This document shows, piece after piece, positions 16,097 to 23,716 of a stretch of DNA of 29,881 nt (positions are counted from its first letter, which is position 1; each line of letters starts with the position of its first letter). The DNA is from Syntrophus sp. (in: bacteria) (lineage in GTDB: Bacteria > Desulfobacterota > Syntrophia > Syntrophales > UBA5619): contig PNOO01000001.1 in the NCBI GenBank assembly GCA_013824905.1, positions 1 through 29,881 on the forward strand, in the 5' to 3' direction. A program made the translations under genes and the position numbers. The notes under the pieces were generated by a model. The model saw nothing but the letters and a program-made list of their open reading frames with translations, did no database searches and was not told where the DNA came from.

Positions 16097-17137
16097 CTAA
16101 TCCTCCTCCTGCGCCGCAACCGACCAGATACGCTTGAGGGGTAACTCGGCTTTTAAATCTTCGTCGAGTTTGTCATAGTGAGTGAAGAGTTGTTCCAGCA
16201 GTTCTTTCTGAGTCCAGAGCCGAACCTTAAAAAAACTTGCCGCCAATTCTTTTGGCACGTTGCTCTTGAACCCGCTCCATGAAACAAATAAACCTTCATT
16301 TGCACCGAACTTGCTCACCGCACCGAGCAGCTTGTCCACCATAGAACGGTCGATGGGCGATGTTTCCGATTTCACCTCGACGCAGAGCCTCGGCTCACTG
16401 AAGCCAAGCGGACCGGAACCAGCAAGAATATCAGCCCCGCCATCGGCGCCTTCCGGGCTTCGATAAGTTGTGTAGCCTTGGGCCGTGAGAATGGCCTCAA
16501 CCAATCGTGTCAACCCGTGCCCCTTGAATTTGGCCTCAATGACTCGGGCAATCTGGTCGCGTGACAGTTCTTCAAGATCTGGCGCAGCAACATGTTCGTC
16601 ATTATCAGTAGCGACAGCAGGCTTCACCTTAACAGCCGCAAGGTTTTCAGGTTTCCATCCGTTTGCCCGCATTGCAGAAATCCTGGATTCTGCATTGTTA
16701 CGCTGTATACGACATACAGTCATGAATGCGCCAAAGGAGTAGAGAAGGTCTTGGCTGAAATTTGAACGCGGGATGGTTTCACCAATCCATTTCACCGGTC
16801 GCCAGTGATAAAAGGGGCTCGGCCCTTTCTTTTCAAAGTGGTAATCCCCGGTGATTTCTCCGATGTAAATAGCGGGTTGTGATTTGAGCGGCAAGACGAC
16901 AAGATCACCTTGTTTCATATCGTGTGCGAACGGCCAGACCTGGCTTACCCAATTATAGAGGCGCTTCGGCTTTGCATCGGAATATATCTTCTCCATGAAT
17001 GTAAAAAGATCATTACGATTGCTCAGTTTCGACAGATCTTCCGTAAGGTTGTCTTTCGTTAAATAGACGTGCTTATCCTGGATGAACTTTTGTTCGTATT
17101 CGCCGTGCGAGCCGGCGCGGATTAACCAGATAGCCAT
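16097..17137 (-). CDS. Mrr-type restriction endonuclease with PUA/EVE-like N-terminal domain
   Basis: Protein of 346 residues. The C-terminal half (about 205-320) is an Mrr_cat PD-(D/E)xK nuclease domain: GHGLTRLVEAILTAQGY, catalytic Asp236 in GADGGADIL, and Glu254-Val-Lys256 in CVEVKS. The N-terminal half (about 1-145) begins WLIRAGSHGEYEQKF and contains KQGDLVVLPLKSQPAIYIGEI. It resembles the PUA/EVE-like domains found before Mrr nucleases (COG4127-like), which may read modified bases. Such enzymes cut foreign, often methylated, DNA. The start at 17137 is preceded by GGAGG. It lies 13 bp after the HEPN gene, inside the modification-gene operon, so it may be a type IV-like partner. The base-reading role is inferred. 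Confidence 0.85.
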   Translation of the reverse strand: MAIWLIRAGSHGEYEQKFIQDKHVYLTKDNLTEDLSKLSNRNDLFTFMEKIYSDAKPKRLYNWVSQVWPFAHDMKQGDLVVLPLKSQPAIYIGEITGDYHFEKKGPSPFYHWRPVKWIGETIPRSNFSQDLLYSFGAFMTVCRIQRNNAESRISAMRANGWKPENLAAVKVKPAVATDNDEHVAAPDLEELSRDQIARVIEAKFKGHGLTRLVEAILTAQGYTTYRSPEGADGGADILAGSGPLGFSEPRLCVEVKSETSPIDRSMVDKLLGAVSKFGANEGLFVSWSGFKSNVPKELAASFFKVRLWTQKELLEQLFTHYDKLDEDLKAELPLKRIWSVAAQEED

Positions 17138-17150
17138 AGCAGCACCTCCA

Positions 17151-18308
17151 TTATTGCTCAGTTTCACCCGGATTAAAGAATACATTTAGTCGGTCTTCAT
17201 ACACGGATAGAGCAGACGCGACAACACTATCTTCATCACATCCGAAAACAAATTCACCGTCATCTCTTGGAGCATTGGCATAAAAGGCTGTCGCTGCAAT
17301 TTCAGAAAGATATTGTTCCAAATCTTCACGGTTCGAAACGGTTGTTTGGTGTTTTTCACCATCGAAATCAAACAGAGTAATGGTCTTGTCTCTATCATCC
17401 CAAAGAGCATTTTCAAGTGCATCTTCCACTGCCAAGCGTGCCGCTGTATCCCATGGCATTTCGCTGTCGTCATTCCATGATAGTTCCCAATTAGACAAGA
17501 ACTGATTGAGCATGTTATTAACTTGTTGCAGTGCATTCAGATAGTTTTCTGTTATCCGCTGCGACGGACGACGGTTGTGGGCGACACAATTCCTCATGGC
17601 TTCAATGGAGGTCATTCGCTCGCGCAAGCCGGCGAGAAACACGGCATCATCCTCGTCTTCGATCGGCTGCCTTTCCAATTCACGCCGGAGCGTTTCGTAA
17701 GTCTCGTTTGACTGAATTAGGCTTAAGAGGGTTGGTAACTGGCGCATGTCGGGGCGTCGGTTCAATTTCACATATTGCCCTAACGTAAGGAAGAAAAATT
17801 CATTCTCACCAGTAGCCCGCATCTGCTGTTCTTGTGGTGAGTTTATGGGCTTCTCTGACTCTTCGCGAAGGAGGTCATAGGGCCTCTCGATATAACCGTA
17901 GAGATATATAACGGAAATGACACGGCGCAGCTTCATTTCAAGCGCAAAGAGTTCTTCCGAACGTTGTGCAAGTTCGCGACGAAGCAATGGGTCTTCAAAC
18001 TTCACAGCGTGTTCAATCGGCGTGTCCAGAAGAGCATCAGCGAATTCATCAACGACAGTACGAAAGCTTGCAGTTTCGTCAGGTAGTTCGATCGAGAAGC
18101 CGAGGATGGTTCGCCAATGGGTTACACCAGCTTCATCGTTTACTGGATCGCCGATACGCTCGAAGTTTAATGTGAGCATCTGTAAGATCACATCATCGTC
18201 AAACTGGTTAAGGTTGTCCGTCAGCACAATGCGCAGACGGTCAAGCAGAATATCGGAGATGCTCATGCCTTCTTCTCTTTGATAGACGATGACATACTCA
18301 AATTTCAT
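17151..18308 (-). CDS. HEPN-domain protein (putative RNase) in restriction operon
   Basis: Protein of 385 residues. A helical segment (about 118-150, EMKLRRVISVIYLYGYIERP) with the E..LR..I pattern, followed about 90 residues later by RNCVAH at 239-244, gives the Rx4-6H signature with Asn after Arg that marks HEPN ribonucleases. The N-terminal 110 residues include FEYVIVYQ and an antiparallel-looking region of unknown fold. The acidic C-terminal third (about 270-385) is also unassigned. HEPN proteins placed in restriction loci include the anticodon nucleases RloC and PrrC, but this one has no visible ATPase domain. It starts 2 bp after the specificity-subunit stop, with GGAGG 9 nt upstream, and so is co-transcribed with the modification genes. 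RNase activity is inferred from the motif only. Confidence 0.72.
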   Translation of the reverse strand: MKFEYVIVYQREEGMSISDILLDRLRIVLTDNLNQFDDDVILQMLTLNFERIGDPVNDEAGVTHWRTILGFSIELPDETASFRTVVDEFADALLDTPIEHAVKFEDPLLRRELAQRSEELFALEMKLRRVISVIYLYGYIERPYDLLREESEKPINSPQEQQMRATGENEFFFLTLGQYVKLNRRPDMRQLPTLLSLIQSNETYETLRRELERQPIEDEDDAVFLAGLRERMTSIEAMRNCVAHNRRPSQRITENYLNALQQVNNMLNQFLSNWELSWNDDSEMPWDTAARLAVEDALENALWDDRDKTITLFDFDGEKHQTTVSNREDLEQYLSEIAATAFYANAPRDDGEFVFGCDEDSVVASALSVYEDRLNVFFNPGETEQ

Positions 18309-18310
18309 GG

Positions 18311-19588
18311 CTAGATGCCTCCCAAGAGTTGTTCTTCAAACCAACGCTTGGCTTTTTGCCAATCGGTTTCGGCTTCGACTCGCAGGCGGCGTGCTTCATC
18401 AAGGCGGCGGTGAGATTCGTACACAATAGCCTCCTGCACTGGCTTTGGAGGTATAATAAGTGGAATTTCACCAATCTCTTCTAAATTGATGTTTGCACGA
18501 GCAACCGGACGTTTAAAGAAGTCAAGCAATGCTTGGCCAACGCTGGAGCGTAGATAAAGGCAAGCATATTCCGTAGAAACTTCATTGCCTGCCAATCTGA
18601 CTGCTGCTATTGCTTGATTTATGTTCGCGGGCTCGTCGCGGTTAAATACACCGGCAGCCCCTATCGTTGCGCCGACAATTGCGATGAGTAAATCACCAGA
18701 TTCAAGCTGCGAGTGCTTCATCAAGCCATTGTGAATAGAGGCGCTTATATGGACCTCACTATTTGGTGTCACTGCCCCGTCCGCGGTGATTTCGCCGCTA
18801 CGAATAAAGCGTACACCATCGGGTGGAAGGACGTAGGAATCACCTTTAGCCAGTGGAGTAACCCCGGAAAAAATGCGTGACGCGAGCTCTTTAAAGGATG
18901 CTACGCGATAACTGGATCGGTGGATATAGGCGAACAAGTTCCTAAATCGCAACTGGTTTGAATAAGCATCGATTCGTTTGCCAAGATCGCTAACTCGCAC
19001 AGCAAAAAATTTGCAATTATCCTTTGGCGGCTGTGTTAGGCCGAGGGTATCAAGGAGGAAACCGTCGAGACCGGTAAGCAACGACTCAGCCTCCGCCAGT
19101 TTCGCTCGCCGAGTCATTCGCGCAGCATCCATAACAGCGACAATATTCGATTGCACTTTTAAGATATCTGGAAGTGGAATTTCGAAACTCTTAAACTCCT
19201 CCTTGTTGATGTTTGGTTGTCCGGCCGGCCTCTGAATTTTGGTAACCCACCGCGCGTAGAAGTCTGTTTTTGTACACCAGTAGACAAAACGAGGAAGGAC
19301 AACATCGTGTTTGAAGCGAAAGCGAATGCAGTAGCCTGCAAAGATTGCAGACTCACTTGTGTCTTCATGGATATATGTTTTCCCTACCGTTGCGCCACTT
19401 CTGGCAAATAGTAGATCATCAGCATGAAGGATGCATTCCGGTTCAATAGGATCAGCCGTTACATAATCGTGACCAGGCTCAATGCCATCATCGCCGAAAT
19501 CTGTTATCCGAATGTAGCGTGGCTGAGTTTTTTTTGTACGTTGGACTGCACGAGCACCGGACCCGTAGTTCGGCTCTTCGCTAACCAA
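18311..19588 (-). CDS. hsdS: Type I-like restriction-modification specificity subunit (HsdS), start unclear
   Basis: Two-TRD specificity subunit, 425 residues if translated from the TTG at 19588. The two halves repeat the same plan: DLLFARSGATVGKTYI in the first TRD and DLLIAIVGATIGAAGVF in the second, each followed by a central or terminal helical spacer (ILKVQSNIVAVMDAARMTRRA; PKPVQEAIVYESHRRLDEA). It would direct the methylase/nuclease to a bipartite DNA site. The second half begins CKFFAVRVSDLGKRIDA. The matching first-half sequence QCFAVQRGEIRGRCDAKYFA is encoded upstream of 19588 in the same frame, which is open to 19750 but has no ATG, GTG or TTG. So the true N-terminus is either a non-standard start, a frameshift product with the methylase, or broken by a one-base deletion. 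Confidence 0.82.
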   Translation of the reverse strand: MVSEEPNYGSGARAVQRTKKTQPRYIRITDFGDDGIEPGHDYVTADPIEPECILHADDLLFARSGATVGKTYIHEDTSESAIFAGYCIRFRFKHDVVLPRFVYWCTKTDFYARWVTKIQRPAGQPNINKEEFKSFEIPLPDILKVQSNIVAVMDAARMTRRAKLAEAESLLTGLDGFLLDTLGLTQPPKDNCKFFAVRVSDLGKRIDAYSNQLRFRNLFAYIHRSSYRVASFKELASRIFSGVTPLAKGDSYVLPPDGVRFIRSGEITADGAVTPNSEVHISASIHNGLMKHSQLESGDLLIAIVGATIGAAGVFNRDEPANINQAIAAVRLAGNEVSTEYACLYLRSSVGQALLDFFKRPVARANINLEEIGEIPLIIPPKPVQEAIVYESHRRLDEARRLRVEAETDWQKAKRWFEEQLLGGI

Positions 19589-19722
19589 CGAAGCCAGACT
19601 CCGCAGGGGGTGAAGTACCTCAGAGAGAGATTCGCGAAGCGCGAAGTATTTCGCATCGCATCGGCCCCTTATCTCGCCCCGCTGAACCGCAAAGCACTGA
19701 GCTTTGCCCGCTTCAACAGGGC

Positions 19723-21768
19723 TCAGACGAAAAAACTTGTCGGGTCCTTTTTAAAGGCCCGGTACTGTGCCACCAATCCTGTGTCGGGAATGATTTCGCG
19801 ATGCCGCTCACTCCAGTCTGGTTTCTTTGGGTTTGTTGTGCTCCACTCGTAGGTGACCCGGTAGTCGAAGAGGTCGCTGCGTTGAAGTTCGACTTTTTCC
19901 TTCCCAGGCTCTTCTTTTTCAACAGTGACGAAAAATGTTTTCCTCCCGGTAGCATCGTAGCCGATGTTATCGGCCAAGGCCATAAAGATGGGGGTATCGT
20001 CCGATACCTGTTCACTCTCTCTGAGGCGGCGAAGGAAAACGAGGGTGGCCTTTACACCTGCGTCGTAGTGGGCAAAGGCAAATTGTGGCAGGGAGACGAC
20101 GGCAAGGAGTTGAAAATGCTCCAGCAACCAGTTGCGCACACCTTGTAGCGAGGAATTGGTGAGAATACCATCGGGCAGGACGATGGCGGTGCGGCCTGTA
20201 CCTGGCTTGAGGAAGGAATGGACACGTTCAAGGAAGAGAATTTCTGTCTTGATGCTGGACCGGTCTTTCACAGCCTTAGCACCACGCTTGGCGTCACTCT
20301 CTCCCTTGGCAGATTCGTCCGGCTCGCTGCCCGTGGTGCTCTTGCCGAGATATTTCCGCAGTTCGAACTGTTCAAGATAACCCTCACTCTTTTCGGTGCG
20401 TTTCACCACGGAACCAAAAGGCGGATTGGTGAGGATAAGATCGAACTTGTCGCGCTTGAGTGTCTCTTTCTTGCTCTCAATGCGGTCGAGAAAGTCGAGG
20501 GCGTCATGGCCGACGATATTGGTATGGCCGTCATCATGGATTATCATGTTCATTTTGGCAACACGGGCCAGTTCTTCGTTGATCTCTATGCCGAAGAGGT
20601 TCTTTTCGGCGAAATCATGCCAGTAAATGAAGTGGTCTGTGTGTTGTTTCGTGTCAGTGCAGCGCTCGGGGAATCGGCGATCAGCCTCGCGCCGAACGTG
20701 GTCAAGGGCGTACAAAAGGAAGCCACCGGAGCCACAGGCGGGGTCAAGCACGAAGTCCTTTCTTTTCGGGTCAAGCACTTCTACAGCGAATGCGATGAGT
20801 TCGCGTGGGGTAAAGTATTGACCGAAGTCGCCCTTAAAGAAGCTACCCATGAACTCCTCGAAGGCTACGCCCTTGGTATCGAGTTCGGTGCGGTCGAGGG
20901 AGATGCCTTCCAAGTGTTCGACACATTGCGCGAGAATGGCCGGTCCTATGTTGATCTTGTCGGTGAAGACGTCCGGCTCCAGTTCCTGCTCGGCGGCGTA
21001 GAGCTTATAGATGCGGGCAGCGAGTTCGCCGGCACTTTCCTCGCTGCGGCGCTGAAACGCATAGGGCTTGCCATTCTCGCGGTTGGGGTCCTTTTCGTCG
21101 CGGTGTTTTATGAAGATGATTTTGCAGAACTCGCCGAAAGCTGCTATTGGACTGCGGCGACCACCTTCCCAAAGGGTCTGGTGGCACTTGCGGATAGCGG
21201 AGCGCAGTTCTTCGCGGGGGACGGCGGCAAGGTCCTTGCCATTGAGGTTCTTGTAGAAGCGCCAATCAGGGGGCTTGCCGTAGCGGACGGGAATGTCGGG
21301 AAGAACATTACGGTCGCGTTCGCCAGCCGGGAATTTATCAAAACGCAGAAGGCGGCGTGTCAGTCCCGCGATCACACCGCAATACTTGGCTCCAAGGCTC
21401 GCTCGGTTGCCACAGGCTTGCTCAATAGCCTGAGAAAATTCAGCATCGGATATATCGGCACGCTTGCATTCGAAAACAAAGTAGCGGTCCTTCCTTTCGT
21501 CGTTGGCGTAGATTACGAGATCGGCCTTGTCGTCCGGGGTACGGCGTTCGACTCTGACCTCAAGGCCTATACACTCTGGTTGATACTCGTATTTGTAAAT
21601 AAGTTCGGACCAAAACTCGGCACGGACTTTCTCTTCCGGATCGGCCCAACGCTCGGAATGGTTGGCAGCTTTGTAATGGATGCACTCTATCTTGCCTTCG
21701 CCTCTAATTTCGGCGAGGCCGTCTTCGAATGCTCGTTCAAGGTAAGTCTTATAGCTGTCGGTTGTCAT
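19723..21768 (-). CDS. N6-adenine DNA methylase with N-terminal PD-ExK nuclease domain (HsdM-like, type I/IIG)
   Basis: Protein of 681 residues. The N-terminal part (about 45-140) is an HSDR_N-like PD-(D/E)xK nuclease: Asp83 in DKADLVIY and Glu100-Cys-Lys102 in FVFECKR. The rest is an HsdM-type N6-adenine methylase: GQYFTPRELI at 316-325, SAM motif I DPACGSGGF 342-350, and NPPF motif IV 448-451. One polypeptide may thus both cut and methylate, as in BcgI-like type IIB/IIG systems; no separate HsdR translocase is found in the island. The start at 21768 follows AGGGGG. The stop at 19725-19723 lies 4 nt after a T6 run (19735-19730) where the specificity-subunit frame begins to read in -1. It is the first gene of a five-gene operon. 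Confidence 0.9.
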   Translation of the reverse strand: MTTDSYKTYLERAFEDGLAEIRGEGKIECIHYKAANHSERWADPEEKVRAEFWSELIYKYEYQPECIGLEVRVERRTPDDKADLVIYANDERKDRYFVFECKRADISDAEFSQAIEQACGNRASLGAKYCGVIAGLTRRLLRFDKFPAGERDRNVLPDIPVRYGKPPDWRFYKNLNGKDLAAVPREELRSAIRKCHQTLWEGGRRSPIAAFGEFCKIIFIKHRDEKDPNRENGKPYAFQRRSEESAGELAARIYKLYAAEQELEPDVFTDKINIGPAILAQCVEHLEGISLDRTELDTKGVAFEEFMGSFFKGDFGQYFTPRELIAFAVEVLDPKRKDFVLDPACGSGGFLLYALDHVRREADRRFPERCTDTKQHTDHFIYWHDFAEKNLFGIEINEELARVAKMNMIIHDDGHTNIVGHDALDFLDRIESKKETLKRDKFDLILTNPPFGSVVKRTEKSEGYLEQFELRKYLGKSTTGSEPDESAKGESDAKRGAKAVKDRSSIKTEILFLERVHSFLKPGTGRTAIVLPDGILTNSSLQGVRNWLLEHFQLLAVVSLPQFAFAHYDAGVKATLVFLRRLRESEQVSDDTPIFMALADNIGYDATGRKTFFVTVEKEEPGKEKVELQRSDLFDYRVTYEWSTTNPKKPDWSERHREIIPDTGLVAQYRAFKKDPTSFFV

Positions 21769-22132
21769 TATTCCCCCTGTCTATTTGCCCAATCATTTCT
21801 ATTTGAATCTAACATCCCTATCTCTTCTGTCTATAACATAATTACTAAGAAAATAACATTAATGATTCCGAGTTGAAACCCTGTATCTCCAACGAGGATG
21901 ATGTTTGTTGCTTGCTTGATGACATGCGCTTTTCCCATAGGCAGGAAAATATACGATTCTGTCCTCGACATTACAAACCGTATTCAATGAGCTGAGCCGA
22001 TCGTCCCGACTATCGCTTTGTTTTTGGAATTGAGTATTCTGGATAAGGAGAAACGCTGTCACACAGATGGTTGGCTCCACAATCGAGTCAACGTCTTCTT
22101 CGATCTGGCCCGTAATCGCCAAGATCTCCTGG
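21769..22132. other. Intergenic region between methylase operon and integrase
   Basis: AT-rich near the methylase start (21775-21860), where its promoter should lie, but I see no clear -35/-10 pair. A minus-strand frame of 87 codons begins at a TTG (22122) after AGGAG; its peptide has no recognisable feature and I do not call it a gene. Confidence 0.5.
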
Positions 22133-23350
22133 CTACCTCTTTGCTGTCTTGAACGGTACCACCACAGCGCCAGCCTTTAATCCATCAAGATAATCCGACC
22201 ACGTCTGCATCATCTTCCGGCGTTCTTCAAGGTGGGCCGTCCGGTTGTAGGCCCGTCCATTCGGATCACGTACGGCATGGGCGAGCTGATGCTCGATGTA
22301 ATCAGGACGGATGTGCAGGACCTCATCAAGGATAGTTCGCGCCATTGCCCGGAATCCGTGGCCGGTCATGGTTTCCTTGGCGTACCCCATATATCTGAGC
22401 GCTGCGTTAATCGTATTTTCGCTTATCGGCTTGGTAACTGACCGCACGGACGGAAAAACATAGCGACCTGAACCGGTTAACGGTTGCAGCTCACGGAGAA
22501 TTTCAACGGCCTGATCCGGCAGGGGCACAAGGTGAGGTTCTTTCATCTTCATCTTGCTGGCCGGGATATTCCAGACAGATTCGTCAAGATCAATTTCCGC
22601 CCATTCTGCATGCCTCAGTTCCCCAGGACGGACAAAAAGAATCGGTGCCAGTCTCAAAGCACACTTCACAACAAAATGCCCTTGATAGCCGTCTATAGCC
22701 CTAAGAAGGGGGGCAACCTCTTTCGGGTCCGTTATCGCTGCATGATGCTTTTCGCCTGGTTGTGGCAAGGCCCCTTTAAGATCGACTGATGGGTCACGTT
22801 CGGCCCTACCCGTAGCGACAGCATACCGGAACACCTGACCGGCAATAGTCCTAATCCTGTGTGCCGATTCCAAAGCACCCCGATCCTCAACCCGACGTAA
22901 GACGGCCAGAAGTTCAGGCGCCTTGATCTCTGTAATCGGGCGTTTTCCAATCCAGGGGAAAAGATCCCGCTCCAGGCGGCCCTTGATAGCGGAAGCGTGG
23001 CCAGGTGTCCATGTCGGCGTGAATTTCGTATGCCATTCACGGGCTATGACTTCAAAGGTTTCCGTTTCCTCTGTCTGCACCTGCTTTTGTGCTTTTCGGA
23101 CGGCTCCGGGGTCAATGCCATGCGCTAACTGCGTTCGGGCTTCATCCTGCCGGCGCCTGGCGTCGAACAGAGAAATTTCAGGATAACTCCCCAAGGCAAG
23201 GAGTTTTTCTTTCCCATCGAAGCGATACTTCATCCGCCATAGCTTGCCGCCTTTTGTAGTAACGAGAAGGAAGAGACCACCGCCGTCAAATAGCTTTAGA
23301 GGCTTTTCTATGGGCTTGCAGTTCCGAATCTTCACATCACTTAGAGACAT
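22133..23350 (-). CDS. P4-type tyrosine integrase (DUF4102/phage integrase)
   Basis: Integrase of 405 residues, the length usual for P4-like enzymes. The N-terminal arm-binding domain (DUF4102) reads KLFDGGGLFLLV and KLWRMKYRFDGKEKLLALGSYPEISL. The catalytic domain shows VRPGELRHAEW (Arg I), a Lys in SKMKMKEPH, GHGFRAMART (HxxR), EHQLAHAVRD (His) and AYNRTAHLEERR (Tyr nucleophile), so it appears active. These enzymes insert islands into the 3' ends of tRNA genes; the tRNA-Ser(CGA) 3' end lies 182 bp away, in the usual orientation. The start at 23350 has AAGGAGG upstream. Four TACCCCC-type motifs sit between the start codon and the tRNA and may be the enzyme's arm sites, overlapping its own promoter region. 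Confidence 0.95.
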   Translation of the reverse strand: MSLSDVKIRNCKPIEKPLKLFDGGGLFLLVTTKGGKLWRMKYRFDGKEKLLALGSYPEISLFDARRRQDEARTQLAHGIDPGAVRKAQKQVQTEETETFEVIAREWHTKFTPTWTPGHASAIKGRLERDLFPWIGKRPITEIKAPELLAVLRRVEDRGALESAHRIRTIAGQVFRYAVATGRAERDPSVDLKGALPQPGEKHHAAITDPKEVAPLLRAIDGYQGHFVVKCALRLAPILFVRPGELRHAEWAEIDLDESVWNIPASKMKMKEPHLVPLPDQAVEILRELQPLTGSGRYVFPSVRSVTKPISENTINAALRYMGYAKETMTGHGFRAMARTILDEVLHIRPDYIEHQLAHAVRDPNGRAYNRTAHLEERRKMMQTWSDYLDGLKAGAVVVPFKTAKR

Positions 23351-23368
23351 GGGCCTGCACCTCCTTTT

Positions 23369-23431
23369 TGGGGGTATGTGGTTTATCGTGGGGGTATATT
23401 TGTTTATAATGTACCCCCAATTGGGGGGTAT
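23369..23431. repeat. Right-end cluster of ATACCCCCA-type motifs
   Basis: TGGGGGTAT (the complement of ATACCCCCA) occurs at 23369-23377 and 23389-23397. The near-perfect palindrome TACCCCCAATTGGGGGGTA occupies 23412-23431 and contains one more copy in each orientation with single mismatches. The same nonamer occurs twice at the left end of the island. These are likely integrase arm-binding sites. Confidence 0.55.
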
Positions 23432-23441
23432 GTCAATGGAT

Positions 23442-23514
23442 TTCTTTGGACGATATAGAACAAACAGATAAGAAAAAACCCGCTATTTCTAACGGGTTTT
23501 GTACTTCTTTGGAC
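23442..23514 (+). repeat. Direct repeat TTCTTTGGAC flanking the terminator
   Basis: TTCTTTGGAC occurs at 23442-23451 and 23505-23514, on both sides of the hairpin at 23473-23500. It could be part of the attachment region. Confidence 0.35.
23473..23500 (-). terminator. Intrinsic terminator downstream of tRNA-Ser
   Basis: AAAACCCG (23475-23482) and CGGGTTTT (23493-23500) form an 8-bp stem with a 10-nt loop. Read on the minus strand it ends CGGGTTTTTTCTT and lies 32 bp after the tRNA 3' end, so it should end the tRNA transcript and insulate the integrase gene. Confidence 0.75.
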
Positions 23515-23531
23515 ATCCCTGGATTATATTT

Positions 23532-23625
23532 TGGCGGAGAGAGGGGGATTCGAACCCCCGTGAGGGCGGTTAGCCCCCAAATCGATTTCGAGTCGATCCC
23601 GTTACGACCACTTCGGTATCTCTCC
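23532..23625 (-). tRNA. tRNA-Ser (anticodon CGA), CCA encoded
   Basis: On the minus strand the acceptor GGAGAGA pairs with TCTCTCC, discriminator G, then encoded CCA. The anticodon stem-loop is ATCGA-CTCGAAA-TCGAT with anticodon CGA (reads UCG). A long variable arm (TTTGGGGGCTAACCGCCCTCAC region) marks a type II serine tRNA. The T arm is GGGGG-TTCGAAT-CCCCC. All stems pair perfectly, so the gene is functional even though a genomic island abuts its 3' end. Confidence 0.97.
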
Positions 23626-23716
23626 GGACCTGTTCTTTCTACGCTTTTTTCTTCCCTTCCCGTACGGGAGAGGATTGTGGGGAGAGGGCATCGTTCACAA
23701 TCGCCCCTCAGCCTCG

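Noticed and set aside
20218..21876. Long plus-strand open frame of 552 codons opposite the methylase
   Set aside because: It lies wholly antisense to a methylase with clear motifs, its peptide shows no domain, and it is a codon-bias shadow.
21859..22122. 87-codon minus-strand frame starting with TTG downstream of the integrase
   Set aside because: Weak start, no recognisable peptide features; could be real but unsupported.
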